Below are positions 51,723 to 61,671 of a DNA stretch of 64,000 nt, piece after piece. Below the pieces are notes generated by a model, which saw only the letters and a list, made by a program, of their open reading frames with translations, was not told the DNA's origin and did not search any database. This DNA is from Bacteroidales bacterium. Its GTDB lineage: Bacteria; Bacteroidota; Bacteroidia; Bacteroidales; UBA932. The stretch covers positions 23,161 through 87,160 of the forward strand of contig JAFZBF010000012.1 of the NCBI GenBank assembly GCA_017561885.1, in the 5' to 3' direction. The position numbers and the translations under genes were made by a program. Each line of letters starts with the position of its first letter. Positions within the stretch are counted from its first letter, which is position 1.

Positions 51723-53816
51723 ATGATGAAAAGGATATTAGTCATGGCAGCCGCGGCAATGAGTTTATGTGCCTGCGTTGAGAAGAATCCCCTCCTGAAG
51801 GAATGGGATACTCCATTCGGCATACCCCCTTTCGAGGAAATCAGGACAGAAGATTATGTTCCCGCAATAAAGAAGGCTATCGAGGCTCACGATGCTGAAA
51901 TAGCAGCTATCGTATCCAGCAAGGAAGAACCGACCTTCGAGAATACCATACTGGCATATGACAAGTCAGGGGAACTGCTCGAGAGAGTTTACGCAGTGTT
52001 CGGCAATGTCGAGTCGATGGCTTTCAACGATGAAGTCGCAGAAGCATCAAACGTCATCACTCCTATGATGAGCGCTCATTCTAACGACATCCAGCTGAAC
52101 GAGGCTCTTTTTGAAAGGATTAAGAGTGTCTACGACCGCAAGGACGCCCTCGGACTCGACGATGCCCAGCTCCGTCTGGTCGACAACGTCTACAAGAGTT
52201 TCGCGCGCAACGGCGCGGCTCTTCCTGCCGACAAGAAGGCAGAGTTGAAAGAAGTCAATTCTGCAATCTCCAACCTGCAGCTCAAGTTCTCCCAGAATCT
52301 GATCAAAGAAACTGCTGCGTGGACTCTGGAGATAAAGGACAAGGCTGACCTTGCTGGTCTTGGCGAAGACTTCATCGCAGATGCTGCCGCCAGGGCGGAA
52401 GCCGCCGGTCAGTCAGGCAGGTGGATTGTCGGGCTCGACAATCCAAGCGTGATGCCGTTCCTGCAGTCATCAGCAAACCGCGAACTGCGCATAAAGGTGC
52501 TCGATGCCTATCTTAACCGCTGCAACAACAATAATGCTGAGGACAACAAGGACATCTGTGCCGAAATCATCCGCCTCAAGCTGCGCAAGGCCCAGCTGCT
52601 CGGATACGAAACTTACGTGGACTACCAGCTTGAAGACCGTATGGCCAAGAATTCCGAGAATGTGTACAAGCTTCTCGCGCAGGTGTGGAAGCCTTCTTTG
52701 GCCGCTGCCCGCAACGAGCTGAAGGACATCAAGGCTATGGCTGCTAAAGATGGCATAACCACTGTACAGGCAGCTGACTGGAGATATTACTCGAGCCTTG
52801 CCAAGGCTGAGAAATACAATATGGACGAAGAGGCTCTCAAACCTTACTTCCGCTATGAGAATGTGCGTGAAGGTATCTTCTATGTTGCCAACAAGCTTTT
52901 CGGCCTGAGTTTCGAGCGTCTCGAAAACGTACCTCTGCCGCATCCCGAAGCTGAAGCCTTCGAATGCAAGGATGTGGACGGAAGCAGCCTCGGCGTGATT
53001 TTTATGGATATGTTCGCCCGTCCCGGCGAGAAGAGCAACGGAGCCTGGTGCGGCGGCTACCGCGACCAGAAGTATGACAAGGACGGCAACAAGATCAATC
53101 CTATCGTCACTATCTGCGGCAATTTCAGTCGTCCGGTGGGAGACAAGCCTTCTCTTCTGACTCCTGACGAGACCGAGACTTTCTTCCACGAGTTCGGTCA
53201 CGCGCTTGCAAGTTTTATGATTGACGTGAAGTATCCCGGAATATCGTATTTCGACCACGACTTCGTTGAGCTTCCTTCCCAGCTCAACGAGCACTGGGCG
53301 TTCGCGCCTGAAGTGCTGAACGTATATGCAAAGCACTATGAGACTGGAGCTGTGATTCCGATGGAACTGGTTGACAAGTACCTCGAATCCAAGAATTATG
53401 GCAAGGGCTTCGCAATGACTGAGCTGCTTGCTGCGATGTATCTCGATATGGGCCTTTATTCCATGAGCGAGATTCCTGACAACTACAACGTGCTGTCGGC
53501 AGAGTCGAAGATCCTGAAGGATATCGACCTGCTCGCCGAGATTCCGCCTCGTTACAGGACTCCTTATTTCCTGCATATCTTCTCTCACGGATATGATGTA
53601 GGATATTACAGCTATCTCTGGGCGCAGGTTCTTGACAACGACGCTTTCAAGGCCTTCGAGGAAACCGGAGACATCTTCAACCAGGAGCTTGCCCGCAAGT
53701 ACCGCTATGAAGTGCTCAAGCGCGGCGACGAGACCGACGCAATGGAACTCTACAAGAACTTCCGCGGTCATGAACCGACCGTGGACGCTCTTCTCGAATA
53801 TAACGGATTGAAATAA
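51723..53816 (+). CDS. M3 family metallopeptidase lipoprotein (peptidyl-dipeptidase Dcp-like)
   Basis: A zinc oligopeptidase that releases dipeptides from peptide C-termini or cuts short peptides. The 697-residue product matches Dcp size. Seen: a lipoprotein-type N-terminus with LCACVEKN, suggesting export and lipidation; a long helical N-terminal part; and the catalytic ETFFHEFGHALASF with HEFGH, plus the downstream Glu in the SQLNEHWAF region. A second ATG at 51726 is equally possible. argS begins 1 bp after its stop, so both may share a transcript. Confidence 0.9.
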   Translation: MMKRILVMAAAAMSLCACVEKNPLLKEWDTPFGIPPFEEIRTEDYVPAIKKAIEAHDAEIAAIVSSKEEPTFENTILAYDKSGELLERVYAVFGNVESMAFNDEVAEASNVITPMMSAHSNDIQLNEALFERIKSVYDRKDALGLDDAQLRLVDNVYKSFARNGAALPADKKAELKEVNSAISNLQLKFSQNLIKETAAWTLEIKDKADLAGLGEDFIADAAARAEAAGQSGRWIVGLDNPSVMPFLQSSANRELRIKVLDAYLNRCNNNNAEDNKDICAEIIRLKLRKAQLLGYETYVDYQLEDRMAKNSENVYKLLAQVWKPSLAAARNELKDIKAMAAKDGITTVQAADWRYYSSLAKAEKYNMDEEALKPYFRYENVREGIFYVANKLFGLSFERLENVPLPHPEAEAFECKDVDGSSLGVIFMDMFARPGEKSNGAWCGGYRDQKYDKDGNKINPIVTICGNFSRPVGDKPSLLTPDETETFFHEFGHALASFMIDVKYPGISYFDHDFVELPSQLNEHWAFAPEVLNVYAKHYETGAVIPMELVDKYLESKNYGKGFAMTELLAAMYLDMGLYSMSEIPDNYNVLSAESKILKDIDLLAEIPPRYRTPYFLHIFSHGYDVGYYSYLWAQVLDNDAFKAFEETGDIFNQELARKYRYEVLKRGDETDAMELYKNFRGHEPTVDALLEYNGLK

Positions 53817-53817
53817 T

Positions 53818-55602
53818 ATGACCAGCGCAATAGATTTGTTAAGCAGTCTTGCCACAGAGGCGGTCAAGTCTCTGTACGGCGTTGAAATGGGACCTGAGTC
53901 TCTGCAGCTGCAGGCAACCCGCAAAGAATTCGAAGGCGATGTCACCCTGGTGGTCTTCCCGCTGCTCAAGGTCAGCCGCAAGGCTCCCGAGGCTACGGCC
54001 ACCGAGATCGGCGAGTTCATGAAAGCCGCCGATGCCCGCATCGAATCGTTCAACGTGGTAAAAGGCTTCCTGAACATCAAGATGTCTGCCCGCTACTGGG
54101 GCGAGGTGTTCGCTGAGATTTCGGCTGCGGAGGACTGGGGACAGCATCCTTCCAACGGCCGCACCGTGATGGTGGAGTTTTCATCTCCCAACACCAACAA
54201 GCCGCTCCACCTGGGTCACATCCGCAACATCCTTCTCGGATGGTCGGTTTCCCAGCTGCTGCAGGCTGCCGGAAACAACGTTGTCAAGGTCAATCTGGTG
54301 AATGACCGCGGCATCCACATCTGCAAGTCGATGCTTGCTTGGCTCAGGCGCGGCAACGGCGTCACTCCAGAGTCGTCAGGCAAGAAGGGCGACCATCTGG
54401 TGGGCGATTTCTATGTCGAGTTCAACAACATCCTGAACGACGAGACTGCCGAGATAATGGAAAAAACCGGTCTCGACAAGGAAGAGGCTGCCAAACAGGC
54501 GCCTTGTATGAAAGAAGCTCAGGCAATGCTTGTGAAGTGGGAACAGGGCGACCCTGAAGTCCGTGCCCTCTGGGCAAAGATGAACGGCTGGGTATATGAA
54601 GGCTTCGACAAGACCTATGCTGATCTGGGAGTCGGTTTTGACAAGATCTATTACGAATCCCAGACATACCTGCTCGGCAAGTCGCTGGTGGAGGAAGGTC
54701 TGGCCAAAGGCATATTCTACCGCCGCGAAGACGGTTCTGTGTGGTGCGACCTCACTGCCGACGGTCTCGACGAGAAGCTGCTGCTGCGAAGCGACGGCAC
54801 TTCTGTCTATATGACCCAGGATCTCGGAACGGCCTGCCGCCGTCACGACGAGTATAACTTCGACGAGATTATTTATGTGGTCGGCAACGAGCAGAACTAC
54901 CATTTCCAGGTGCTCAAGCTCATCTTGGGCAAACTTGGAATGCCGTGGGCCGATTCCATCTACCATATGTCTTATGGAATGGTGGAGCTCCCCGAAGGGA
55001 AGATGAAGTCACGTGAAGGAACCGTAGTGGATGCTGACGACCTGATAGAGAAGATGTATGCCACCGCCCGCGAGACTTCCCTCGAGCTGGGCAAGCTCGA
55101 GGATATGGACGAAGAACAGCAGAAGGAACTGTTCATGACCATCGGCCTCGGAGCGCTCAAGTATTTCATCATCAAGGTGGATCCTCGCAAGACGATGCTC
55201 TTCGATCCGAAGGAAAGTATCGATTTCAACGGCAACACCGGTCCGTTCATCCAGTACACCTACGCCCGTATCAAGTCCATCCTTCGCAAGGCTGACGAAC
55301 AGCAGCTCAAGGTTGCCTGCACCTGCGCCGGATTCATTCCCAAGGAGATCGAGATCGTCAAACTGCTGGCATCCTTCCCTGACAAAGTCGAGGAAGCGGC
55401 AGATGCACATTCTCCTGCACTCGTGGCCAATTACGCCTATGAGCTGGCCAAGGAATTCAACCAGTATTACCACGACGTGAGCGTCCTGAAGGCTGACGAC
55501 GACAAGGTCCGTTCGCAGAGACTCGCGCTTCTCGCCGCAATCGCACAAGTGCTCACAAAGGCAATGACCATCCTCGGCATCAAGCTTCCCGAGAGAATGT
55601 AA
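53818..55602 (+). CDS. argS: Arginyl-tRNA synthetase
   Basis: Charges tRNA-Arg with arginine. The 594-residue class I enzyme shows the N-terminal tRNA D-loop domain, the HIGH-type motif in NTNKPLHLGHIRNI, the YMTQDLGTACRRHDEY and VVGNEQNYHFQVL regions, and KMKSREGTVVDADDL in the KMSK-like position. The C-terminal DALR anticodon-binding domain ends in the usual ALTKAMTILGIKLPERM-like sequence. It is located in a tight run with the M3 peptidase (1 bp) and the radical SAM gene (5 bp). Confidence 0.96.
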   Translation: MTSAIDLLSSLATEAVKSLYGVEMGPESLQLQATRKEFEGDVTLVVFPLLKVSRKAPEATATEIGEFMKAADARIESFNVVKGFLNIKMSARYWGEVFAEISAAEDWGQHPSNGRTVMVEFSSPNTNKPLHLGHIRNILLGWSVSQLLQAAGNNVVKVNLVNDRGIHICKSMLAWLRRGNGVTPESSGKKGDHLVGDFYVEFNNILNDETAEIMEKTGLDKEEAAKQAPCMKEAQAMLVKWEQGDPEVRALWAKMNGWVYEGFDKTYADLGVGFDKIYYESQTYLLGKSLVEEGLAKGIFYRREDGSVWCDLTADGLDEKLLLRSDGTSVYMTQDLGTACRRHDEYNFDEIIYVVGNEQNYHFQVLKLILGKLGMPWADSIYHMSYGMVELPEGKMKSREGTVVDADDLIEKMYATARETSLELGKLEDMDEEQQKELFMTIGLGALKYFIIKVDPRKTMLFDPKESIDFNGNTGPFIQYTYARIKSILRKADEQQLKVACTCAGFIPKEIEIVKLLASFPDKVEEAADAHSPALVANYAYELAKEFNQYYHDVSVLKADDDKVRSQRLALLAAIAQVLTKAMTILGIKLPERM

Positions 55603-55607
55603 CTGCT

Positions 55608-57311
55608 ATGATTGCGCCCACCACCAGAAAAGAAATGGATGCCCTTGGCTGGGATGCAGCCGATGTTGTCCTTTTCACCGGGGATGCGTTCATCGACCAT
55701 CCATCCTTCGGTACTGCGGTGGTTACGAGGGCGCTGGAAGCCCGCGGCTACAAGGTGGCTGTAGTTCCCCAGCCCAACTGGAGGGACGACCTGCGCGATT
55801 TCAAGAAGATGGGCGTTCCCCGGCTCTATTTCGCCGTCAATGCCGGCAATATGGATTCGATGGTCAACCATTACACGGCTTCGAAGCGCCTGCGCAGCAA
55901 CGACGCATATACGCCCGAGGGCCGTGCCGGATACCGCCCCGACTATGCGGTGACTGTCTATACCAGGATACTGAAGGAACTGTATCCCGATGTTCCGGTG
56001 GTTATAGGCGGTATCGAGGCATCTCTCCGCAGGCTGACCCATTACGACTACTGGCAGGACTGCCTGAAACCTTCTGTCCTCGTCGATTCCGGCGCCGACT
56101 ATCTGGTGTACGGAATGGGAGAGAGGCCTATGTCCGCCCTGACTGACGCTTTCGCAGCCGGGGAGCCGCAGGAGAGGATAAGACAGATACCCCAGATCGG
56201 ATACCTGTCCGACACCCCTCCCGACAACGACTATTTCGACCTGCACTCGTTTGAAGACTGCAAGCGCAACAAGATAGCTTTCGCACAGAATTTCAACATA
56301 ATCGAAAGGGAAGCCAATTCGCTGCACGCGATGACGCTCGTGGAGCAGACCGGCAACTCCTTCGTGTGCATCAATCCGCCATATCCTCCGGCAACTGAAG
56401 AAGAACTGGATGCAGTATACAGCCTTCCTTTCACCAAGCTCCCGCATCCACGCTACAAAGGAAAGAGGATTCCGGCGTACGATATGATCAAGTTCTCCAT
56501 CACGACTCACCGCGGCTGTTTCGGAGGCTGCAACTTCTGCACGATAGCGGCTCACCAGGGCAAATTCATACAGTCACGCTCCGAGGATTCGATAGTGGCG
56601 GAGGCGGAGAGAATGACTGCCCTGCCCGGATTTGCCGGCAATATCTCTGATCTCGGAGCCCCCACGGCCAATATGTACAGGATGGGCGGCAAGAATAAGA
56701 ACCTGTGCGACAAGTGCACCCGGCAGAGCTGCCTGTTCCCTAGGATGTGCCGCAACCTTGACCATTCGCACCAGTCGCTTCTGGACCTCTATGACCGTGT
56801 GCTGGCAGTTAAAGGAATTAAGCACGCCTATATAGGAAGCGGTATCCGATATGACCTTTTCCTCGATGAAAACGGTTATCTCGACGAAACATCGCAGCCA
56901 TATCTTGAAGCCCTTGTTACCAGACATACCAGCGGCCGCCTGAAGGTGGCTCCCGAGCATACGCAGGATAATGTCCTTGCGGTGATGGGCAAACCTTCGT
57001 TCAGGCTTTTCGAGGTGTTGAGAAGCAAGTTCGACGAGATCTGCCGCCGCCACGGACTGCGCTATCAGCTGGTTCCGTATTTCATCAGCGGCCACCCCGG
57101 CTGCTCTATGAGAGATATGGACGCCTTGTCGAAAAACAAGTACCTCAAGGGTCTCTATATGGAGCAGGTGCAGGATTTTACCCCTACTCCGATGACTGTG
57201 GCATCAGTTATGTATTACACGGGGCTGGACCCTAAAACGCTCCGGCCGCTGTTCGTGGAACGCAACCTGGAACGCAAGAAGAGACAAAAATCATTTTTTT
57301 TCAACAAATAA
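55608..57311 (+). CDS. YgiQ family radical SAM protein
   Basis: YgiQ proteins are radical SAM enzymes of unknown reaction, widely conserved in bacteria. The 567-residue product has an N-terminal cobalamin-binding-like domain with DVVLFTGDAFIDHPSFGTAV, PVVIGGIEASLRRLTHYDYW, the cluster-binding HRGCFGGCNFCTIAAHQGK (the CxxxCxxC signature), and DLGAPTANMY. A further cysteine cluster CDKCTRQSCLFPRMC follows. It is 5 bp after argS. The small acidic gene beyond it has a separate promoter-like sequence. Confidence 0.93.
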   Translation: MIAPTTRKEMDALGWDAADVVLFTGDAFIDHPSFGTAVVTRALEARGYKVAVVPQPNWRDDLRDFKKMGVPRLYFAVNAGNMDSMVNHYTASKRLRSNDAYTPEGRAGYRPDYAVTVYTRILKELYPDVPVVIGGIEASLRRLTHYDYWQDCLKPSVLVDSGADYLVYGMGERPMSALTDAFAAGEPQERIRQIPQIGYLSDTPPDNDYFDLHSFEDCKRNKIAFAQNFNIIEREANSLHAMTLVEQTGNSFVCINPPYPPATEEELDAVYSLPFTKLPHPRYKGKRIPAYDMIKFSITTHRGCFGGCNFCTIAAHQGKFIQSRSEDSIVAEAERMTALPGFAGNISDLGAPTANMYRMGGKNKNLCDKCTRQSCLFPRMCRNLDHSHQSLLDLYDRVLAVKGIKHAYIGSGIRYDLFLDENGYLDETSQPYLEALVTRHTSGRLKVAPEHTQDNVLAVMGKPSFRLFEVLRSKFDEICRRHGLRYQLVPYFISGHPGCSMRDMDALSKNKYLKGLYMEQVQDFTPTPMTVASVMYYTGLDPKTLRPLFVERNLERKKRQKSFFFNK

Positions 57312-57372
57312 ATCCAAACATAGGTTGTATTTGAAAAAAATGCCTATAATTGCGAGGTAAAACAAAAGGAAA

Positions 57373-57726
57373 ATGGCAATAAAACTTCCTAACAAGAAAA
57401 GAGCTGTCATCAGCTACGAAAATATGTCTGATGAACTGCGTGAGGCTTTCGAAGAGAAATATCCTCATGGTTACGCCGATTATCTTGGAGACCTGATGAA
57501 GATCGACAAGCCGGACGGAACTTCTTTCTATGCGGTTTCAGTCGAGATTCCCGATGCTATCTATCTTGTAAAGGTCAAAGTCCATATGGATGATTACGAA
57601 GATGCCGAGAAGGATCTCTTCAAGGACGATGATGACGACGGTGTTGTCACAGACGGGGAAAATGAAGAATTTCCTGAGAATGAAGGCGATTTCGGAGAAA
57701 CGCCCGAAGACGATATTGACGAATAG
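57373..57726 (+). CDS. Small acidic conserved hypothetical protein
   Basis: I do not recognise this 117-residue protein. Seen: a compact N-terminal part (about 1-80) with YENMSDELREAFEEKYPHGYADYLGDLMKIDKPDGTSFYAVSVE-like sequence, then a strongly acidic tail (about 81-117, with DDDDDG and repeated Glu/Asp). No signal peptide or membrane segment. Similar short proteins with acidic tails occur in Bacteroidetes but have no known function to me. The upstream sequence holds a near-match -7 element (TATAATTG, 57345-57352). The start of the ClC gene overlaps its 3' end. Confidence 0.65.
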   Translation: MAIKLPNKKRAVISYENMSDELREAFEEKYPHGYADYLGDLMKIDKPDGTSFYAVSVEIPDAIYLVKVKVHMDDYEDAEKDLFKDDDDDGVVTDGENEEFPENEGDFGETPEDDIDE

Positions 57727-59497
57727 AAGAAACATAATATTGCGATTGGCAGCTGCGCTCAGAAACAAAATATCTGAGCGCAATTTGCTTTTGTTATTGT
57801 CTGTATTGGTGGGACTGGGCAGCGGCCTGGCGGCAGTCGCCCTGAAAAAGATAATCGAACTGATACAGCACCTCCTGTTTGGCGGAGATGGTTCCGGCGC
57901 CCACTGGTGGATGTACATTGTTATGCCGGGTGTCGGTATGCTGCTCTCAATGCTGCTGGTGAAGTATGTGGTGAGGGACAAGATAGGCCACGGAGTGACC
58001 AAGGTGCTTCTTGCAATCTCGAAGAACGAGAGCCATATCCGCCCTCACAATATGTGGTCGTCACTGGCTGCAAGTTCCCTGACGATCGGTTTCGGCGGTT
58101 CGGTAGGAGCCGAGGCCCCGATCGTATACACCGGTGCCGCAATAGGTTCCAACGTGGCCAGGGCGTTCCGTATGTCCTACAAGAACATCACCATACTCCT
58201 GGGATGCGGAGCTGCAGGTGCGGTGGCAGGTATATTCAAGGCCCCGATGGCCGGAATACTGTTCACCTTCGAGATACTTCTGTTCAACATCTCGATGTCG
58301 TCCATACTGCCTCTGCTGCTGTCTTCAGTGACGGCTACGATGGTCTCATATTTCGTGCTGGGAGATATGGTGACTTTCTCGAACTCGGTGGAGCAGTTCT
58401 CGATGAGCAATATTCCCTATTATATAATTCTGGGAGTATTCTGCGGCCTGATATCCCTTTACTTCCTGAGGACGACCCTCAAGGCGGAAGATATGCTCCG
58501 CAAGGTCCGCAAGCCTTATGCCCGCTGGGCGATTTGTGCAGCGTCTCTGGGCGTGCTGATATTTATGTTCCCTCCGCTGTTCGGCGAAGGTTACACCTCA
58601 CTCACTTCTATGTTGAACAAAGATGCGCTCGTGGCTCTTGAAGGCGGGTTTATCGCCAGTTTCATACAGCCTGACAATGAGTGGGCTATAGTGATCTTCT
58701 TCGCTGCCGTGACTATGCTCAAGGTGCTTGCGACAGCATTCACTAACGCAGGAGGCGGCGTGGGAGGAACCTTCGGACCTACGCTGATCACAGGAGCCTT
58801 CGCAGGATTCGTGCTTGCAAGGCTTGTGAACATACTCAATATCGCCGCCGTGCCTGAGGAGAATTTCGTCCTTGTCGGTATGGCCGGACTGATGGCAGGT
58901 GTGATGCAGGCCCCCCTGACGGCGATATTCCTTATAGCGGAGATTACCGGCGGCTATGCCTTGCTGTTCCCTCTGATCATAACATCTGCCATCTCATACG
59001 CTACCATCAGGACAACTGAGCAGTACTCCATATATACGAAACGTATCGCTGCTTCAGGCGAACTGCTGACACACGACAGCGACCGGGCTGTACTGACCCT
59101 GCTCAAGCTGTCGGACTTCATAGAGACGGATTTCGTCCCTGTACGCGTCGACCGTACCCTCGGCCAGCTGACGGATGTGATAGCCCATTCCAGCAGGAAT
59201 ATTTTCCCTGTCGTGGACCAGCAGAACCACTTCCTTGGAATCGTCTATCTGGACGACGTGCGCCAGTATATGTTCAGGCCTGAATTTTATGACAAGATAT
59301 ACATCTACGACATCCTCAAGGAAAGTGATTCCGTGACCGTGTCCGACCGGATGGAGACGGTGATGGACAAGTTCGAGACCAGCAGGGCGTGGAGCCTGCC
59401 GGTCCTGGACAAGAACGGCATCTACCTGGGATTCGTATCCAAGTCAAAGATATTCTCATCATACAGAGAGCAACTCCAACAAGTTTCCCATGACTGA
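57680..59497 (+). CDS. ClC chloride channel/antiporter with CBS pair
   Basis: A voltage-gated chloride channel family membrane protein, often a Cl-/H+ antiporter. Seen: about ten hydrophobic helices, GSVGAEAPIVYTGAAIGSN (selectivity loop), GGGVGGTFGPTLITGAFAG, and two C-terminal CBS domains (about 450-600). The usual GxEGP is GAEAP here. Start is uncertain: I use ATG 57680, which overlaps the acidic gene by 47 bp; a TTG at 57716 gives a shorter, more conventional N-terminus. It overlaps tex by 8 bp. Confidence 0.85.
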   Translation: MKAISEKRPKTILTNRRNIILRLAAALRNKISERNLLLLLSVLVGLGSGLAAVALKKIIELIQHLLFGGDGSGAHWWMYIVMPGVGMLLSMLLVKYVVRDKIGHGVTKVLLAISKNESHIRPHNMWSSLAASSLTIGFGGSVGAEAPIVYTGAAIGSNVARAFRMSYKNITILLGCGAAGAVAGIFKAPMAGILFTFEILLFNISMSSILPLLLSSVTATMVSYFVLGDMVTFSNSVEQFSMSNIPYYIILGVFCGLISLYFLRTTLKAEDMLRKVRKPYARWAICAASLGVLIFMFPPLFGEGYTSLTSMLNKDALVALEGGFIASFIQPDNEWAIVIFFAAVTMLKVLATAFTNAGGGVGGTFGPTLITGAFAGFVLARLVNILNIAAVPEENFVLVGMAGLMAGVMQAPLTAIFLIAEITGGYALLFPLIITSAISYATIRTTEQYSIYTKRIAASGELLTHDSDRAVLTLLKLSDFIETDFVPVRVDRTLGQLTDVIAHSSRNIFPVVDQQNHFLGIVYLDDVRQYMFRPEFYDKIYIYDILKESDSVTVSDRMETVMDKFETSRAWSLPVLDKNGIYLGFVSKSKIFSSYREQLQQVSHD

Positions 59498-61640
59498 CCT
59501 CTATATCCGTTACATCGCCGAGCGTCTCCAACTCGCCTCGTGGCAGGTTGAGAACTGCGTAGAACTCCTGGAAGAAGGCGCCACCATACCGTTCATCAGC
59601 CGCTACCGCAAGGAGCGCACAGGCGGCATCGACGAGACCTATGTGGCCCAGATCAAACATTACTTCCTGTATTTCACCGACCTTGACAAGCGCAAGCAGG
59701 CGATAGTCAAGAGCATAGAGCAGCAGGAAAAGATGACGGACGAACTTGCTTCCCAAATCGAGGCTGCCGTCGATGCCAGGGTTCTGGAGGACATCTACCT
59801 GCCTTACAAGCCCAAGAGGCGTACCCGTGCCTCCGTAGCTAAGGAGAAGGGGCTCGAGCCGCTGGCTGCAAAGCTCTACGGAGTGCAGGCTGACGACATC
59901 TACGCTGCAGCCGCTCCGTTCTGCAACGATTATGTGCCTTCCAAGGACGATGCCCTGGCCGGTGCGTCAGACATCATCGCAGAATGGATGAGCGAGGATA
60001 CGGGAATCCGCCAGGAACTCAGGGATCTCTACTGCAAGTGGGGGACCATAGTTTCCAGGGTGGCCAAGGGGAAGGAGGATGACGAGAAGAGCGAGAAATA
60101 CCACACTTATTCAAACTTTTCCCAGAGGGTTGACAAGATACCGCCCCACAGGCTGCTGGCAATCCTTCGCGGCGCTGCCGAGGAAGTCCTTTCGACGAAG
60201 ATCGAAGTCAATGAGGACTATGCTTTCGAAAGGATGGAGCGCTGTGTTTTCAAGGGCAAGAGGAAACCTTCCGCCCAGCTCCGCGCTTTCCTTAAGGATT
60301 CCATCGCCGATGCATACAAGAGGCTGCTTCATCCCTCGATAGAGAACGAAGTGTTCGCAATAGCCAAGGAGAAGGCCGACGTCGAGTCGATCAAAGTTTT
60401 CGGGGAGAACCTGCGTCAGCTGCTGCTGGCCCCTCCGGTGGGACAGAAGCGTACTCTGGCAATAGATCCTGGATTCCGTACCGGCTGCAAGGTGGTGTGC
60501 CTCGACGCCGAGGGCAATCTGCTTCACAACGACACAATATATCCACATCCTCCGATGAACGAGAGGACGCTTGCCATGAAGAAGCTCTCGCATATGGTGG
60601 AATCCTACAAGATAGAGGTTATCGCAATCGGCAACGGAACTGCAGGCCGCGAGACCGAGTATTTCATCAAGAAGATAGCGCTGCCCGAAGGCGTGCGGGT
60701 TTATTCTGTTTCAGAAGACGGGGCGTCTGTCTATTCGGCCTCCGATGTCGCCCGCGAGGAATTTCCAGACTACGACGTAACGGTGCGTGGGGCGGTTTCC
60801 ATCGGCCGCAGGCTTATGGACCCTCTGGCCGAGCTGGTCAAGATAGATCCAAAGTCCATAGGAGTGGGACAGTATCAGCACGACGTTAACCAGACTCTTC
60901 TCAAAGAGACTCTTGACAATACGGTGGAGAGCTGCGTGAACAGTGTGGGCGTGAATCTCAACACTGCCAGCAAGCATCTGCTGAGCTACGTCTCTGGCAT
61001 AGGTCCGGCCCTCGCCCAGAACATAGTGGACTATCGCAGCGAGAACGGACCGTTCCTTTCCCGCCAGGATCTGCTTAAGGTCCGCAGGCTGGGCGACAAG
61101 GCTTTCGAACAGTGTGCCGGCTTTCTCAGGATTGCCGGGGCTGCCAACCCTCTGGACAATTCGGCAGTGCATCCTGAACGGTACGGCCTGGTGGAGCAGA
61201 TCGCATCCGATATGGGAGTCGGGGTCGCACAGCTTATTTCCAACGAGCAGCTCTGCGCAAAGATAGATGTGAACAGATATGTATCGGACACCGTGGGACT
61301 GCTTACCCTGAACGACATAGTACGCGAACTTTCCAAGCCCGGCCGCGACCCGAGACGCATCATCAAGGTGTTCGAATTCTCGGAGGAGATAAAGAGCATA
61401 GATGACTTGAGGGTAGGGATGGAGCTTCCTGCCATAGTGACGAATATCACCGATTTCGGGGCTTTCGTCGACATCGGCATCAAGCAGAACGGCCTGATCC
61501 ACGTGTCGAAGATGTCGGACCGGCGTATAAGCAGCCCGTCGGAAGTCCTTAAGATTCATCAGCATATACACGTCAAGGTTGAAGGCGTAGACCTGAACCG
61601 CCAGCGCATCAGTTTAAGTTTGGTTATTGAGGGGAAATAG
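59490..61640 (+). CDS. Tex-like RNA-binding transcription accessory protein
   Basis: Tex proteins are conserved nucleic-acid-binding proteins acting in transcription or RNA metabolism. The 716-residue product has the N-terminal Tex region (ISRYRKERTGGIDETYV), a YqgF/RuvC-like domain with TLAIDPGFRTGCKVV, helix-hairpin-helix motifs with LLSYVSGIGPALAQNIV, and a C-terminal S1 domain (about 640-716) with AIVTNITDFGAFVDIGIKQNGLIHVS. Length and order match the family. Its 5' end overlaps the ClC gene by 8 bp. Confidence 0.94.
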   Translation: MTDLYIRYIAERLQLASWQVENCVELLEEGATIPFISRYRKERTGGIDETYVAQIKHYFLYFTDLDKRKQAIVKSIEQQEKMTDELASQIEAAVDARVLEDIYLPYKPKRRTRASVAKEKGLEPLAAKLYGVQADDIYAAAAPFCNDYVPSKDDALAGASDIIAEWMSEDTGIRQELRDLYCKWGTIVSRVAKGKEDDEKSEKYHTYSNFSQRVDKIPPHRLLAILRGAAEEVLSTKIEVNEDYAFERMERCVFKGKRKPSAQLRAFLKDSIADAYKRLLHPSIENEVFAIAKEKADVESIKVFGENLRQLLLAPPVGQKRTLAIDPGFRTGCKVVCLDAEGNLLHNDTIYPHPPMNERTLAMKKLSHMVESYKIEVIAIGNGTAGRETEYFIKKIALPEGVRVYSVSEDGASVYSASDVAREEFPDYDVTVRGAVSIGRRLMDPLAELVKIDPKSIGVGQYQHDVNQTLLKETLDNTVESCVNSVGVNLNTASKHLLSYVSGIGPALAQNIVDYRSENGPFLSRQDLLKVRRLGDKAFEQCAGFLRIAGAANPLDNSAVHPERYGLVEQIASDMGVGVAQLISNEQLCAKIDVNRYVSDTVGLLTLNDIVRELSKPGRDPRRIIKVFEFSEEIKSIDDLRVGMELPAIVTNITDFGAFVDIGIKQNGLIHVSKMSDRRISSPSEVLKIHQHIHVKVEGVDLNRQRISLSLVIEGK

Positions 61641-61671
61641 ATTAACTTTACCGAGTAACCATCCCGATACA

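Noticed and set aside
52470..54080. A 536-codon open frame on the minus strand opposite the M3 peptidase and argS
   Set aside because: It lies fully antisense to two well-supported genes in a GC-rich coding region and shows no recognisable domain, so it is a shadow frame.
55467..56555. A 362-codon minus-strand frame opposite argS and the YgiQ gene
   Set aside because: Shadow of two genes with strong catalytic motifs; no start signal or domain of its own.
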